In this document: piece after piece, positions 17,169 to 26,987 of the stretch
Layout of the letters: each line of letters begins with the position of its first letter
Numbering within the stretch: position 1 is the first letter of the stretch
Assembly: GCA_051201675.1 (NCBI GenBank)
Contig: CP179212.1
Location: 2,046,001 to 2,110,000 of the forward strand
From: HTCC2207 sp002685195
Lineage (GTDB): Bacteria; Pseudomonadota; Gammaproteobacteria; Pseudomonadales; Porticoccaceae
Direction: 5' to 3'
DNA length: 64,000 bases
Translations under genes and position numbers: made by a program
The notes under the pieces: model-generated
Seen by the model: only the letters and a program-made list of their open reading frames with translations
What the model was told of the DNA's origin: nothing
Databases searched by the model: none

Positions 17169-17765
17169 ATGACTGAAAAACCTTATATCCTTGTTTTGTA
17201 TTACAGCCGAAATGGCCATGTCAAAATGCTCGCAGAGCAAATAGCTAACGGGGTCGAAGCAGCAGGTCTTGAGGCTCGTTTAAGAACTGTTCCAGGTATC
17301 TCAACTGTATGCGAGGCTACGGAAGATGAGATTCCAAAAAGTGGTGATATTTATTGCAGCGAAGAGGACCTCTCTAACTGTTCGGGCTTGTTATTGGGCA
17401 GTCCAACTCGATTTGGCAACATAGCTGCACCATTAAAATACTTTATTGACGGAACTGCAGGCCTTTGGTTAAGCGGTGCATTAATTGATAAACCAGCAGG
17501 TGTCTTTACCTCTTCATCAAGTCTGCACGGAGGTCAAGAATCAACGCTACTTTCAATGATGATACCTCTTTTGCATCAGGGTATGATCCTCGCTGGCATA
17601 CCCTACTCTGAAGCAGCTCTATCCTCTACCTCGAGAGGGGGAACGCCATATGGCTCTAGCCATGTTGAAAGTGAAGCCCTAAGTGAAGATGAAATTAAAA
17701 TCTGTCGGGCGCAAGGGAATCGTCTAGCAATTTTGGCCAGTAGATTACTAGCTAAGAAAACATAA
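17169..17765 (+). CDS. wrbA: NAD(P)H:quinone oxidoreductase WrbA
   Basis: Flavodoxin-fold FMN enzyme of 198 residues that carries out two-electron reduction of quinones. Visible motifs are LYYSRNGHVKMLAEQIA (phosphate loop), LLGSPTRFGNIAAPLKYFID and TSSSSLHGGQESTLLSM, all typical of WrbA. The ATG at 17169 follows the arsC stop by 8 bases and has AAGG upstream; an in-frame TTG at 17157 overlapping arsC is less likely. Its place after arsC and before a DUF2069 gene is common in gammaproteobacteria. Confidence 0.93.
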   Translation: MTEKPYILVLYYSRNGHVKMLAEQIANGVEAAGLEARLRTVPGISTVCEATEDEIPKSGDIYCSEEDLSNCSGLLLGSPTRFGNIAAPLKYFIDGTAGLWLSGALIDKPAGVFTSSSSLHGGQESTLLSMMIPLLHQGMILAGIPYSEAALSSTSRGGTPYGSSHVESEALSEDEIKICRAQGNRLAILASRLLAKKT

Positions 17766-17796
17766 CTCGATTTACTTAAAAGATAGGTAGTCTAAA

Positions 17797-18141
17797 TTGA
17801 CAGTTGAACAAAAAATAGCCAGCGCAAAGTCGGCCACTCGAGCAAGCTTTTTTATTTTATTACTCATACTGACGATAAACCTGTGGGTTAAAGGTGAGCC
17901 TATAATAGCCTATCCTTTCACCTTGCTGCCTCTGATCGTCTTTATCCCAGGTATTATTGAAGGTGGAATACGCACATTGATATGGGTATGCTTTGTAATG
18001 CTTCCGTTTTTTGTTGCAGCAATTTGGAAAGTCAGCGGACCGGAGCCTCAAAATTTGGACTTTATAGAGCTGATATTAGTTGTAATATTATTTTCTGCCG
18101 CGACGATCAATGCGCGTCTGCGACAAAAAAACAACCTGTAA
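17797..18141 (+). CDS. DUF2069 family membrane protein
   Basis: Small inner membrane protein of 114 residues with four hydrophobic segments and no known function. The pattern IPGIIEGGIRTLIW in the middle loop and the position directly after wrbA identify the DUF2069 family. The start is TTG at 17797, preceded by a weak purine-rich stretch (TAGGTAG). It lies 31 bases downstream of wrbA and 30 bases upstream of sppA, so cotranscription is likely. Confidence 0.8.
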   Translation: MTVEQKIASAKSATRASFFILLLILTINLWVKGEPIIAYPFTLLPLIVFIPGIIEGGIRTLIWVCFVMLPFFVAAIWKVSGPEPQNLDFIELILVVILFSAATINARLRQKNNL

Positions 18142-18171
18142 TATTTTCATGTAATCAAAAAGGATTTCTAA

Positions 18172-20028
18172 ATGACGGACAAAAAACCAGGCATCTTTAA
18201 GCGTATATTTAGTTTCATTGGTAAGATTTTAACCGGTGTCAGGTATTTATTCAGCTTTGTTATTTTAGTCTTCTTTGTTTCTATTCTGGCCGGAACCTTT
18301 GGTGATGCGGTGCCGCCGATTCCAGAGAAAGGCGCTCTCTACCTTGCCCCCCAAGGTGTCCTTGTGGACCAGAAAACCTATACCGACCCGTTAAACCAAA
18401 TTTTTTCTCAAGCTGGGCAGCAAGATTCCGAGACGCTTGTTAGGGATGTAATTGAAGCAATCGACGCCGCCCGTGATGACGCAAGAATTACACACTTATT
18501 GCTTGATACAGACTATATGGCGGGTGGTGGCCTAAGCAAACTGGAAGAAATTGGCTTCGCTCTTCAGCGATTCAAAACCGAAAAACCAATCATTGCAGTA
18601 GGGGATTACTATAGCCAGTCTCAGTATTTTCTGGCTGCTCACGCCAATGAAATTATTCTCAACCCCCTTGGTGGCGTAATTATTAACGGTTTTTCTTCCT
18701 ATCGCAGTTACTTTAAAGAAGCTCTGGATAAACTAGACATCAACGTGAATGTTTTTAGGGCCGGTCAGTACAAGAGTGCAGTAGAACCGCTTATGGGAAA
18801 TAGCATGTCACCCCAGGTACGAGAGGAAACTCGGTTTTTATTGGATGACTTGTGGAGCTTTTATAGTTCAGAGATTGAAGATCTCCGCTCCCTCGAGACT
18901 GGTACCATTAATAATTACACTAATAATCTTCATCTTGCGTTAGCCGAAAACGGTGGAGACACCGCGCTACTAGCCAAAAACGCCGGCTTGATCGATACCA
19001 TTGCAACACGAACTGAGATCAATGATTACCTTAATGACACTATCCCAGGAGAAACTGACGAATTTGATAGCATTGATATGGTTAGCTATTTAAAAAATAT
19101 TCGAGTTGGTGTCAATCAAGTAGTCGAAAACGAAAATCAGATAGCTGTGGTTGTGGCAAGCGGTTCAATTATGGATGGCCAACAACCAGAGGGCTCCATC
19201 GGGGGAGATACCCTAGCAGGGATCTTTTCAGAATTACGTGAAGATGAAAAAGTGAAAGCAATCGTGTTGCGGATAGATAGCGGCGGCGGCAGCGCTTTTG
19301 CATCCGAAATTATACGCGATTCCATCAACGTCACTCGCGCGGAGGGAGTTCCAGTCGTGGTTTCCATGGGCAGTGTTGCTGCATCGGGGGGCTATTGGAT
19401 TGCCGCTGAGACCGATAGAGTATTAGCCATGTCAACTAGCATTACTGGATCAATTGGGGTTTGGGGAGTAATTCCAACTATCGATCGATCCCTGGCGAAA
19501 CTAGGTGTCTATTCTGACGGTGTTGGTACCAACGATATATCGTCCATGATGCAAGTCGATCGTCCCTTGAGTAAACCGGCACAGGCAATTATTCAATCAG
19601 GGGTAGATAATATTTATACAAGATTTTTAGCTTTAGTAGCGGCGGGTCGTGACTCGACTCCGGATGAAATCCATGAAATAGCGCAAGGAAGAGTATGGAC
19701 GGGGACTCAGGCTTTGGATAACGGCTTGATTGATGAAATTGGTGACCTCAAAGATGCTGTCGAAGTTGCAGCCATGCTTGCAGGTATTCTGGACTATACA
19801 GTCGATTATCCGCGTAAAGAAATGACGCCCTTCGAAACCTTAATAGGCGAAATAAACAATAATGTTGCTAACTTTTTAGGCTCAATCGGCCTCGCTCCTA
19901 AACTGGGAAGTATAATTCCTAAAAGTCTCCATTATTATACTAACAAAATCTTTGAGCCTATAAGAATGATGGAAACATTGAATGATCCCAAGGGCGTGTA
20001 TCTTTATTGTGATCAGTGTCCTTCTTAA
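18172..20028 (+). CDS. sppA: Signal peptide peptidase SppA, 67K type
   Basis: Membrane-bound serine protease of 618 residues that degrades cleaved signal peptides. An N-terminal membrane segment (about 23-44) precedes two tandem SppA domains. The catalytic dyad is K201 in the first repeat (FRAGQYKSAVEPLMG) and S405 in the second (GSVAASGGYWIAA), matching the long E. coli type in which the two halves share one active site. A good AAGGA lies seven bases before the ATG. It is the last gene of the arsC-wrbA-DUF2069-sppA series. Confidence 0.95.
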   Translation: MTDKKPGIFKRIFSFIGKILTGVRYLFSFVILVFFVSILAGTFGDAVPPIPEKGALYLAPQGVLVDQKTYTDPLNQIFSQAGQQDSETLVRDVIEAIDAARDDARITHLLLDTDYMAGGGLSKLEEIGFALQRFKTEKPIIAVGDYYSQSQYFLAAHANEIILNPLGGVIINGFSSYRSYFKEALDKLDINVNVFRAGQYKSAVEPLMGNSMSPQVREETRFLLDDLWSFYSSEIEDLRSLETGTINNYTNNLHLALAENGGDTALLAKNAGLIDTIATRTEINDYLNDTIPGETDEFDSIDMVSYLKNIRVGVNQVVENENQIAVVVASGSIMDGQQPEGSIGGDTLAGIFSELREDEKVKAIVLRIDSGGGSAFASEIIRDSINVTRAEGVPVVVSMGSVAASGGYWIAAETDRVLAMSTSITGSIGVWGVIPTIDRSLAKLGVYSDGVGTNDISSMMQVDRPLSKPAQAIIQSGVDNIYTRFLALVAAGRDSTPDEIHEIAQGRVWTGTQALDNGLIDEIGDLKDAVEVAAMLAGILDYTVDYPRKEMTPFETLIGEINNNVANFLGSIGLAPKLGSIIPKSLHYYTNKIFEPIRMMETLNDPKGVYLYCDQCPS

Positions 20029-20194
20029 GCATCTAAGGTGCCATAGGCCGTTTAATCTTTATCGAAGATATATCGTGGTTGGCTTTACTATTAACGACTT
20101 TTGAGCTACAACTATTAAGACCTAGAATGAATCTAGAAAATAACTTTATTGGCCACAAGAATAAACAAGATGTTTATTTAATAGAGAACATGGA

Positions 20195-21676
20195 ATGTTT
20201 AAATCCCTACGGGACGATCTAAACCTCAAAGCTCTGACCGTTCGTTATATTATTGCTCTTGGGTCGGTGGCTTTATTAGCAACCGCTTCAATGTTTTACC
20301 TTCAAAAAATAATCGTTGCTCAAAAGTATACTTCAAATATTGTCAGCCAAGCTGGCAATGAGCGGTTTTTGCTAACGAAAATCGGACTCTATCACGTCGC
20401 CCTGATTGCTTCTCGAGGTGATGAGCTAAATGGCGATTTTCGTAGGAAACTCTCAGATGCCGCCACCGAGTTGGAGAACAACCATCAATCCCTTTTGGAT
20501 AGGGAAGCAAGCGAAAATCTTGGGGGAGAAATGTTGCCATCAGTAAGAAAAATTTATTTTGATGATCCCATACAGCTTAATCAGAAAATCTCTGACTATA
20601 TCGCCTTGGCAAGAACCCTCTCATCGAATACAAATAAACAGCTAACCAACAAACCCTTTTTAAGCTCGAATTTTGCTGGGCTTACTGAAAGTATTTCAAA
20701 ATCCATGAACAAAGTTATCGAAGCTCACGTTATCCACTCAGAGAGGGAGCTTAAGCGCACGAGACTAGTTGAAATATTCCTTTGGTTTTTGAATATCATT
20801 GTTTTAGTACTATTGGGCCTGTTTATTTTTCGACCAATGATGAATACCATTTCTTATCAATTTAAAAATCTACACCAGCAAAAAGCCATCCTAGAAGAAA
20901 GCTTGATCACCCTTAAAACAACCCAAAAAGAATTAGTCAAAACCCAAAACATTGCATCTCTAGGACGCATGGTGTCTGGTTTTTCTCATGAATTAAGCAC
21001 ACCAATAGGAATCGCCGTGAGTGCGGTCAGCCAAATAGAGGATGCTGCTAACCGCATCAACTATGAGTTGGAAACTAAACATTCCAGTACCGATATGCTT
21101 AAAAAGCACTCAGGGATACTTCATGAAACAGCGCTGCTAGCATCCAAAAATTTATCGAGAGCAGGCCGATTAATGGAGAACTTTAAACAAAGTTCAATCG
21201 ATCGTCACAGTGAGAGATCTAGAGATTTTGATCTCAAAAAATTAACTGAAGATATAATCTTTAATTTAAGTCACCAACTGAAAAAAAAGTCAGTTGGTAT
21301 TGAAATAGAGTGCCCAACTCCTTTATCGCTAAATGGAAAACCCAGCCTCATAGAACAATTAATTACCAACCTTGTAACTAATAGTCTTGCCCATGGTTAC
21401 CCGCAGCATGGCGGAATTATTCGCATAGAATGGCAATTTATGGAATCCACGAATATCGTTACTCTTCGGTTTAAAGACGATGGAGTTGGAATAAGCCCAT
21501 CTATTTCTGAAAAGATATTTGAGCCCTTTTTTACCTCCAAAAAGACTGGTGGATCTGGATTAGGTCTTTATATTTGCCACTGTATTGTGACTGAGGACCT
21601 CAATGGTCAGATAATCTGTAACACAGACGCAATTCAGGGAGCGGAGTTTAATATTCAGTTCCCGTTACAAATTTAA
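20195..21676 (+). CDS. Membrane sensor histidine kinase with PilJ/NarX-like input region
   Basis: Two-component kinase of 493 residues. Two membrane segments (about 15-36 and 192-213) enclose a periplasmic helical domain whose VSQAGNERFLLTKI motif resembles the PilJ/NarX-type N-terminal domain. The cytoplasmic part has an H-box FSHELSTPIG with H265, an N-box LITNLVTNSLAHG, the G1 box DDGVGIS, the F-box FEPFFTSKK and the G2 box GGSGLGLYI. The signal is unknown. It ends 49 bases before the response regulator and almost certainly phosphorylates it. A 166-base spacer without a recognisable terminator separates it from sppA. Confidence 0.88.
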   Translation: MFKSLRDDLNLKALTVRYIIALGSVALLATASMFYLQKIIVAQKYTSNIVSQAGNERFLLTKIGLYHVALIASRGDELNGDFRRKLSDAATELENNHQSLLDREASENLGGEMLPSVRKIYFDDPIQLNQKISDYIALARTLSSNTNKQLTNKPFLSSNFAGLTESISKSMNKVIEAHVIHSERELKRTRLVEIFLWFLNIIVLVLLGLFIFRPMMNTISYQFKNLHQQKAILEESLITLKTTQKELVKTQNIASLGRMVSGFSHELSTPIGIAVSAVSQIEDAANRINYELETKHSSTDMLKKHSGILHETALLASKNLSRAGRLMENFKQSSIDRHSERSRDFDLKKLTEDIIFNLSHQLKKKSVGIEIECPTPLSLNGKPSLIEQLITNLVTNSLAHGYPQHGGIIRIEWQFMESTNIVTLRFKDDGVGISPSISEKIFEPFFTSKKTGGSGLGLYICHCIVTEDLNGQIICNTDAIQGAEFNIQFPLQI

Positions 21677-21725
21677 TGATTGGCCTAGCGAGCATCATGT
21701 TAATCAACACAAATGGAATAAACCT

Positions 21726-23264
21726 GTGCGTTTAGTATCTGATCAAAATAACAAGAAACATCCCACTGATAATCAAAATGATTTTAGGTGGAAAGTTTTA
21801 TTGGTTGACGACGACCCTGACATCATAGCTGTTACAAAGTTGAGTCTTCGCAGTTTTCAGTATGAGGGCTATAAACTAGATATTATGGCTGCCAATAATG
21901 CTTCACAGGCTAGGTACCTTGTTGAACAAAACCCTGACTTGGCAGTTATGATTATTGATGTTGTGATGGAAACTGATACGGCAGGATTAGATCTAGTTGA
22001 ATACATTCGAAATGAGCTAAATAATCGGATGTCTCGAATTATCATTAGCACCGGCCAACCAGGCCTCGCTCCAGAACGCTATGTAATTGATAATTATGAT
22101 ATCGATAACTACTTACCCAAAACTAACCTTACGAGTCAAAACTTATACTCACAATTGCGCCTCGCTCTCAAAGGCTATCAAGATCTTTATCGATTGGAGA
22201 CTTATAGCAAAGGACTAAAACGAGTACTTTATCAAACTCCGAAACTTTATCATGAAGGTAGACAGTCAGAATCCAAATTCTTTCATTCACTCTTAAAGCA
22301 GTTAAAAATATTCTGCGAGATGAATAGCCACTCACGTTTTTTGTCCCTGGGTCTCCTTATAGCTAGCATCGATGATAAGAGAGTTAAAATCCAATGTGCT
22401 GAGGGGGATTTTGCTTATTTTCAAATAGATAAGGACGACCCGCTTGATCTTTTTAAAGCACATGAAATCATGCGCTTAGGAGACCAAAAAACCACCGAAC
22501 ACAAAGCGCATAAAAATTTTTTACCCATGGTGATCAAAGAGGATGTTGTTGCAGTTGTTTACATTGAATCGGAACCAGGTCTATCCAAAAGTGACTTGGC
22601 CATCATGGAGGTGTTCTTATCTCAAGGTGCCAGTGTGCTTGAAAACATTAGGCTTTATAAGCAGCTTGACGATGACTACCAAAAGGCCATCAATACAATG
22701 GCGGATATTGCTGAATTCAAGGATAGAGATACAGCCGAACACATCAATAGAATGTCTCATTACACGGAAATTATTGCTCTAGAAATGGGCTTATCTAAGA
22801 CGACAGCTCACGCGTGGGGTCAGGCTTCAAGGCTTCATGATGTCGGCAAAATGGGGATTCCGGATAATATATTACAAAAGCCAGGCAAGCTGTCAGATAA
22901 AGAATTCGACATCATGCGCACTCATACTGTCATAGGCGCATCTATTCTTGGAAAAATTAGTCGGATGGAAGTCGCTAGAGATATTGCGCTTAATCACCAT
23001 GAACATTGGGATGGATCAGGCTATCCAAAGGGAAAGTTGGGAGAGGAGAGTCCTCTGTCTTCCCGAATTGTTGCTTTGGTAGATGTATTCGATGCACTCA
23101 TCAATAAACGTTGCTATAAGGACCCTTGGCCAGTTGAAGAAGCAGTAGAATATTTAAAGTTAAATAAGGGTAAGCACTTTGATCCCACCGTTACAGAAGC
23201 CTTTATGAGATTGTATAAGCGAGGAGCTATTACCCAGATAATTGAAGGTCATGGGATTCATTAA
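21726..23264 (+). CDS. Response regulator with DUF3369 and HD-GYP domains
   Basis: Response regulator of 512 residues that likely degrades cyclic di-GMP. The receiver domain (about 22-150) has the acidic pair DDD28-30 and the phosphoacceptor D78 (MIIDVVME). A DUF3369 region spans about 170-305. The HD-GYP domain (about 318-510) keeps all key residues: HD at 371-372, H400, HH at 424-425 and GYP at 432-434. The output is therefore expected to be active phosphodiesterase rather than DNA binding. The start is GTG at 21726. It is paired with the upstream kinase and overlaps the hda stop codon tail to tail. Confidence 0.9.
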   Translation: MRLVSDQNNKKHPTDNQNDFRWKVLLVDDDPDIIAVTKLSLRSFQYEGYKLDIMAANNASQARYLVEQNPDLAVMIIDVVMETDTAGLDLVEYIRNELNNRMSRIIISTGQPGLAPERYVIDNYDIDNYLPKTNLTSQNLYSQLRLALKGYQDLYRLETYSKGLKRVLYQTPKLYHEGRQSESKFFHSLLKQLKIFCEMNSHSRFLSLGLLIASIDDKRVKIQCAEGDFAYFQIDKDDPLDLFKAHEIMRLGDQKTTEHKAHKNFLPMVIKEDVVAVVYIESEPGLSKSDLAIMEVFLSQGASVLENIRLYKQLDDDYQKAINTMADIAEFKDRDTAEHINRMSHYTEIIALEMGLSKTTAHAWGQASRLHDVGKMGIPDNILQKPGKLSDKEFDIMRTHTVIGASILGKISRMEVARDIALNHHEHWDGSGYPKGKLGEESPLSSRIVALVDVFDALINKRCYKDPWPVEEAVEYLKLNKGKHFDPTVTEAFMRLYKRGAITQIIEGHGIH

Positions 23265-23962
23265 AGCCCTAGAGCTTCCTTCACAAAAGGTGTTGTTAGA
23301 CGCCGTTGTTCTCTTAGTGAGGCTTTATCCAAAATATCGAGAGCCTCCATCAATGCATGAGTATCTCGCGGCAAGCGGTTTAATAGAAACAATGCAACTT
23401 CATCCGAGAGATAGAGCCCACGTCTATTAGATCGGTACTGCAATAGGCGTCTTTGATCTGCATCTTTGTAGTTCTGGAGATGCAATGAGACACCAGATTT
23501 TAGTCGTGACAGTAAATCCTCTAATTTAATATCGAGCTGATCTGCAGGTAAGTGCGAGGCAATCATTAGACGACACCCTGTATCACGGCAATTATTAAAC
23601 AAGTTGAAGAGTGGAATATGCCAATCTTCGCGGTCGGAAACTAACTGTAAATCATCGATACACACCAAAGGCGCGTTCTCTAAGCCCTCTAATACCTGCT
23701 CAGGAGGATATTGGGACAACTCCTCAAGAGGCAAGTAAAGTGCACCAGAATTTCTCCCTAGAGCAGTCGACTGACAGATCGCCTGAAGAAGGTGAGACAA
23801 TCCGGTACCACTAGCACCCGACAAGTATGCAAACTTTCGACCTTCATCTTTTAGTAAAAATTTAGCCATATGTTGCGGCGTACCATTTGGCGCATAGAAG
23901 TTATCAAAAGTTGCTTGGTCATCTAAAGCGATAGCCAAGCTTAATTGCCGAAAAGTTTTCAT
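23261..23962 (-). CDS. hda: DnaA regulatory inactivator Hda
   Basis: AAA+ DnaA-like protein of 233 residues that, with the sliding clamp, promotes hydrolysis of DnaA-bound ATP after initiation. The nucleotide site is SGASGTGLSHLLQ, with leucine in place of the canonical lysine, and Walker B is LVCIDDLQ. DnaA-like RLPRDTHALMEALDILDKAS is the sensor II region. The clamp-binding peptide is at the N-terminus (RQLSLAI). The ATG at 23962 overlaps the DUF2066 stop (ATGA), so translation is coupled. The stop codon overlaps that of the HD-GYP gene by 4 bases. Confidence 0.93.
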   Translation of the reverse strand: MKTFRQLSLAIALDDQATFDNFYAPNGTPQHMAKFLLKDEGRKFAYLSGASGTGLSHLLQAICQSTALGRNSGALYLPLEELSQYPPEQVLEGLENAPLVCIDDLQLVSDREDWHIPLFNLFNNCRDTGCRLMIASHLPADQLDIKLEDLLSRLKSGVSLHLQNYKDADQRRLLQYRSNRRGLYLSDEVALFLLNRLPRDTHALMEALDILDKASLREQRRLTTPFVKEALGL

Positions 23963-25047
23963 TGACTGACCCAATCAAAGACGAGATATTTTGCGTCTAT
24001 TGGAGCAACTCCACCCGTGTCGCGAAACTGGCCACTCCTAACAAGAGCCTTATGTAGCAATTCTGCCCCACCTTCAGCTGCAACACTAAAACGAATTCTG
24101 TTGCCGCTTATTGAGAAGAGATCGAAAGACTCCACTAACTCCAATTTTTCAAATTGCTCAATGACACTTTTATAATTACTGAAGGACTCTACGTTACCAA
24201 TCTCAACTAAGAGCGCATTGGTGTTAGTCTGCGGAATATAACTGAATGATCGTGTTAAAGAATCTAATAAACTGTCAACTTCCCGAGCAATAAAAGGTTC
24301 GTTATCCTGAGTATTAAAATCACCTAACTCGCGTCTGCCTCCAGCCTGATACAACCAAGCACCCCTTATTTCCCCCGAACTGGTTCTATAAAAGCGCAGA
24401 GCGATCCAACCATCTGCTCTATATCTTTCTGACGCCAATTCAATGTTATCTGCACTGAGATTCCAGGCCTGATCAATGGATAATGCCAACTGATCCTCAA
24501 GGTCAAATGTAGGGAGCATGTAGGGAATACCTCGAGATTCCATTGCTGATGAAAAATCTGTAAGTACCTTCTGCCCAATACTATTAGAGAAATCGCTACC
24601 CAAAAAATCTTGACTCAAGAATTCGCGCCCGGTGGTGACATCATCCTTTACAATCCAAACCAGTAATTTGGGCCTATTGGATGGTAATACCGGTAATTGA
24701 GCACGACGGATAAGTTGGTCTATGGCTGGCCGAGAAAAACTCACCTCTAGACCGGTATTGGGCCCATCAAGCGACTCCTCGAAATTTGATGGTAAATCTT
24801 GAAAGCTCAGAGCATCAATATAATCACTAGCACTATCCAAAAAAGGGATTAGGCGGACTGAGTTAATGATTTCACTGTTACCTGTCAACTTGATCAATAC
24901 ATTATTCAGTGCCTCTTCTACACCCCGATCTTTAGATATGGCGGATTGATCCGCAACCGGCACTAGGCTGACGTATAGGTCCTCGACCTCTTCAGCAATA
25001 CTGAAGTGACAAATTAAGGACAATACTAGTAAAAGGCGAGGCAACAT
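23959..25047 (-). CDS. DUF2066 domain protein, exported
   Basis: Protein of 362 residues with a signal peptide (MLPRLLLVLSLICHFSIAEE) and a DUF2066 domain covering most of the mature part, identified by VSLVPVADQSA near the N-terminus and KLLVWIV in the middle. The biochemical role is unknown. The ATG at 25047 has AGGAG six bases upstream; an in-frame GTG two codons earlier is too close to that site. It is cotranscribed with hda by a 4-base overlap and divergent from purM across 155 bases, as in many gammaproteobacteria. Confidence 0.82.
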   Translation of the reverse strand: MLPRLLLVLSLICHFSIAEEVEDLYVSLVPVADQSAISKDRGVEEALNNVLIKLTGNSEIINSVRLIPFLDSASDYIDALSFQDLPSNFEESLDGPNTGLEVSFSRPAIDQLIRRAQLPVLPSNRPKLLVWIVKDDVTTGREFLSQDFLGSDFSNSIGQKVLTDFSSAMESRGIPYMLPTFDLEDQLALSIDQAWNLSADNIELASERYRADGWIALRFYRTSSGEIRGAWLYQAGGRRELGDFNTQDNEPFIAREVDSLLDSLTRSFSYIPQTNTNALLVEIGNVESFSNYKSVIEQFEKLELVESFDLFSISGNRIRFSVAAEGGAELLHKALVRSGQFRDTGGVAPIDAKYLVFDWVSQ

Positions 25048-25202
25048 TCTCACTCCTATTTCTCAGGTACCATTGTAACAGCGGTTTGTGAAGATTAGAC
25101 TGAATCAAAAAAATATCGCTTATTTTAAATAACTTCAATTAAAAAATAGCGCGAGTTTACTAGCCGCGTTAAAATGTTGGTTCACTCTAAGGACGTTTTC
25201 CC

Positions 25203-26261
25203 ATGACCGAAAAGAATCAATCTTTGAGCTACAAAGATGCAGGCGTTGATATTGATGCTGGTAACGCACTGATAGAAAAAATCAAAGGGGCTGCAAAACG
25301 TACGCGTCGTTCTGAGGTGATGGCTGGTTTGGGCGGTTTTGGCGCGCTGTTTGAGTTGCCTACCGGCTATAAGGAACCAGTACTAGTGTCTGGAACCGAT
25401 GGTGTTGGCACTAAACTACGCCTCGCTCTGGATCATGGAAAACACGATACTGTCGGCATTGATCTTGTCGCTATGTGTGTTAACGATCTTATCGTCTGTG
25501 GTGCTGAACCCTTATTCTTTCTTGACTACTATGCAACTGGAAAACTTGATATCAATACCGCTGCGGCCGTCGTTAATGGTATCGCTGATGGCTGTGAACT
25601 ATCAGGTTGCTCTCTCATTGGTGGCGAAACGGCGGAAATGCCAGGAATGTACGAAGATCAAGATTATGACCTAGCCGGTTTTTGTGTGGGCATTGCTGAG
25701 AAATCTAAACTTATTGATGGCAGTAAAGTGGCAGTGGGGGATACTCTCATCGGCCTTGCTTCAAGCGGACCTCACTCTAACGGGTATTCCTTAATTAGAA
25801 AAGTGCTCGAAGTGACTAATACTGATCCCGCAAAAACAGAGCTTGAAGGTCAGCCATTGATTGATCTGCTGATGGCGCCAACCAAGATTTATGTAAAATC
25901 ACTATTAACTCTAATACAAGAATCGTCTGTGCACGCCCTAGCTCACATTACTGGTGGAGGCCTACTGGAAAATATACCCAGAGTACTGCCGGAGAGTGCT
26001 AAAGCAGTTATCGATATAACCGCATGGAAACGACCTGCGATCTTCGATTGGCTACAAAAGGGCGGAAATATCGATGAACATGAAATGCATCGAACCCTCA
26101 ACTGTGGCGTTGGAATGGTGATCTGTGTTCCTGCTGCTTCCGCAGAACTTGCCATAACAAATTTGACCGGCAATGGTGAAACTGCCTTTATTCTGGGCAC
26201 CATTGAAACAATGAACCCTGGAGACGAACAAGTTCAACTACTCGGGCTAACTAATGACTGA
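25203..26261 (+). CDS. purM: Phosphoribosylformylglycinamidine cyclo-ligase PurM
   Basis: AIR synthetase, the fifth step of purine synthesis, converting FGAM and ATP to aminoimidazole ribotide in the cytoplasm. The 352-residue protein has SYKDAGVDIDAGNALIEKIK at the N-terminus, VSGTDGVGTKLRLA, the metal/ATP motif GIDLVAMCVNDLI and IGGETAEMPGMY, all hallmarks of PurM. It overlaps purN by 8 bases. It is divergent from DUF2066-hda; no PurR-like operator could be identified with confidence. Confidence 0.97.
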   Translation: MTEKNQSLSYKDAGVDIDAGNALIEKIKGAAKRTRRSEVMAGLGGFGALFELPTGYKEPVLVSGTDGVGTKLRLALDHGKHDTVGIDLVAMCVNDLIVCGAEPLFFLDYYATGKLDINTAAAVVNGIADGCELSGCSLIGGETAEMPGMYEDQDYDLAGFCVGIAEKSKLIDGSKVAVGDTLIGLASSGPHSNGYSLIRKVLEVTNTDPAKTELEGQPLIDLLMAPTKIYVKSLLTLIQESSVHALAHITGGGLLENIPRVLPESAKAVIDITAWKRPAIFDWLQKGGNIDEHEMHRTLNCGVGMVICVPAASAELAITNLTGNGETAFILGTIETMNPGDEQVQLLGLTND

Positions 26262-26928
26262 AGGCCAAAAGCCGACTTCTAAGATCGTGGTACTGATTTC
26301 TGGTAGCGGATCTAACCTGCAATCGATTATTAATGCCTGCGAAGAAAATAATATCGATGCTCAGATCAGCGCTGTTATAAGTAACAAGTATAATGTCAAA
26401 GGTCTAGATCGGGCTGCAGCTGCTAATATTCCTAGCATAGTCATTGATCATCACGCCTTTGAGACTCGGCAAGCATTTGATCAGTATCTGGCTGAAGTTA
26501 TCTCAGGATTCACACCTGACTTGATTATACTGGCTGGGTTTATGCGTATCCTTACCGAAGAGTTCGTGAATCAATTTGTTGGGAAATTGATCAACATACA
26601 CCCCTCTCTATTGCCAGCTTACCCTGGGTTAAATACCCATCAAAGGGCTATAGAGGCTGGTGATAGAACCGCAGGTGCTACAGTACATTTCGTCACACCA
26701 GAATTAGACGGAGGTCCCTCGATCCTTCGAGCTCAGGTAGCGGTGCTGGAGAATGATACTTCAGATGCTCTTGCTGCTCGGGTACTGACTATGGAACATC
26801 AAATTTACCCTACCGTCGCTCAATGGTTTTGTGAGGGCCGAATTGGCATGAAGGATGGCATCGTTTTTTTTGATGGAGTGCAAATAGATAAATTAGGTCT
26901 CTTATTTACTCCGCAAAGTGAACATTAA
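26254..26928 (+). CDS. purN: Phosphoribosylglycinamide formyltransferase PurN
   Basis: Transfers a formyl group from 10-formyltetrahydrofolate to GAR, the third step of purine synthesis. In the 224-residue protein the substrate loop is LISGSGSNLQSI and the catalytic triad is N114, H116 (INIHPSLLPAYPG) and D152 (PELDGGPS). The ATG lies within the end of purM, giving translational coupling. Length and motifs are normal. Confidence 0.97.
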   Translation: MTEGQKPTSKIVVLISGSGSNLQSIINACEENNIDAQISAVISNKYNVKGLDRAAAANIPSIVIDHHAFETRQAFDQYLAEVISGFTPDLIILAGFMRILTEEFVNQFVGKLINIHPSLLPAYPGLNTHQRAIEAGDRTAGATVHFVTPELDGGPSILRAQVAVLENDTSDALAARVLTMEHQIYPTVAQWFCEGRIGMKDGIVFFDGVQIDKLGLLFTPQSEH

Positions 26929-26987
26929 CCAGTTTTTATACTCTAAGTCTTTAGGACAAAATTATCTCGACTATTCTTAGGAAAAAA

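Noticed and set aside
23261..23962. Loss of the Walker A lysine in Hda
   Set aside because: Hda proteins commonly have a degenerate P-loop, so this does not indicate inactivation.
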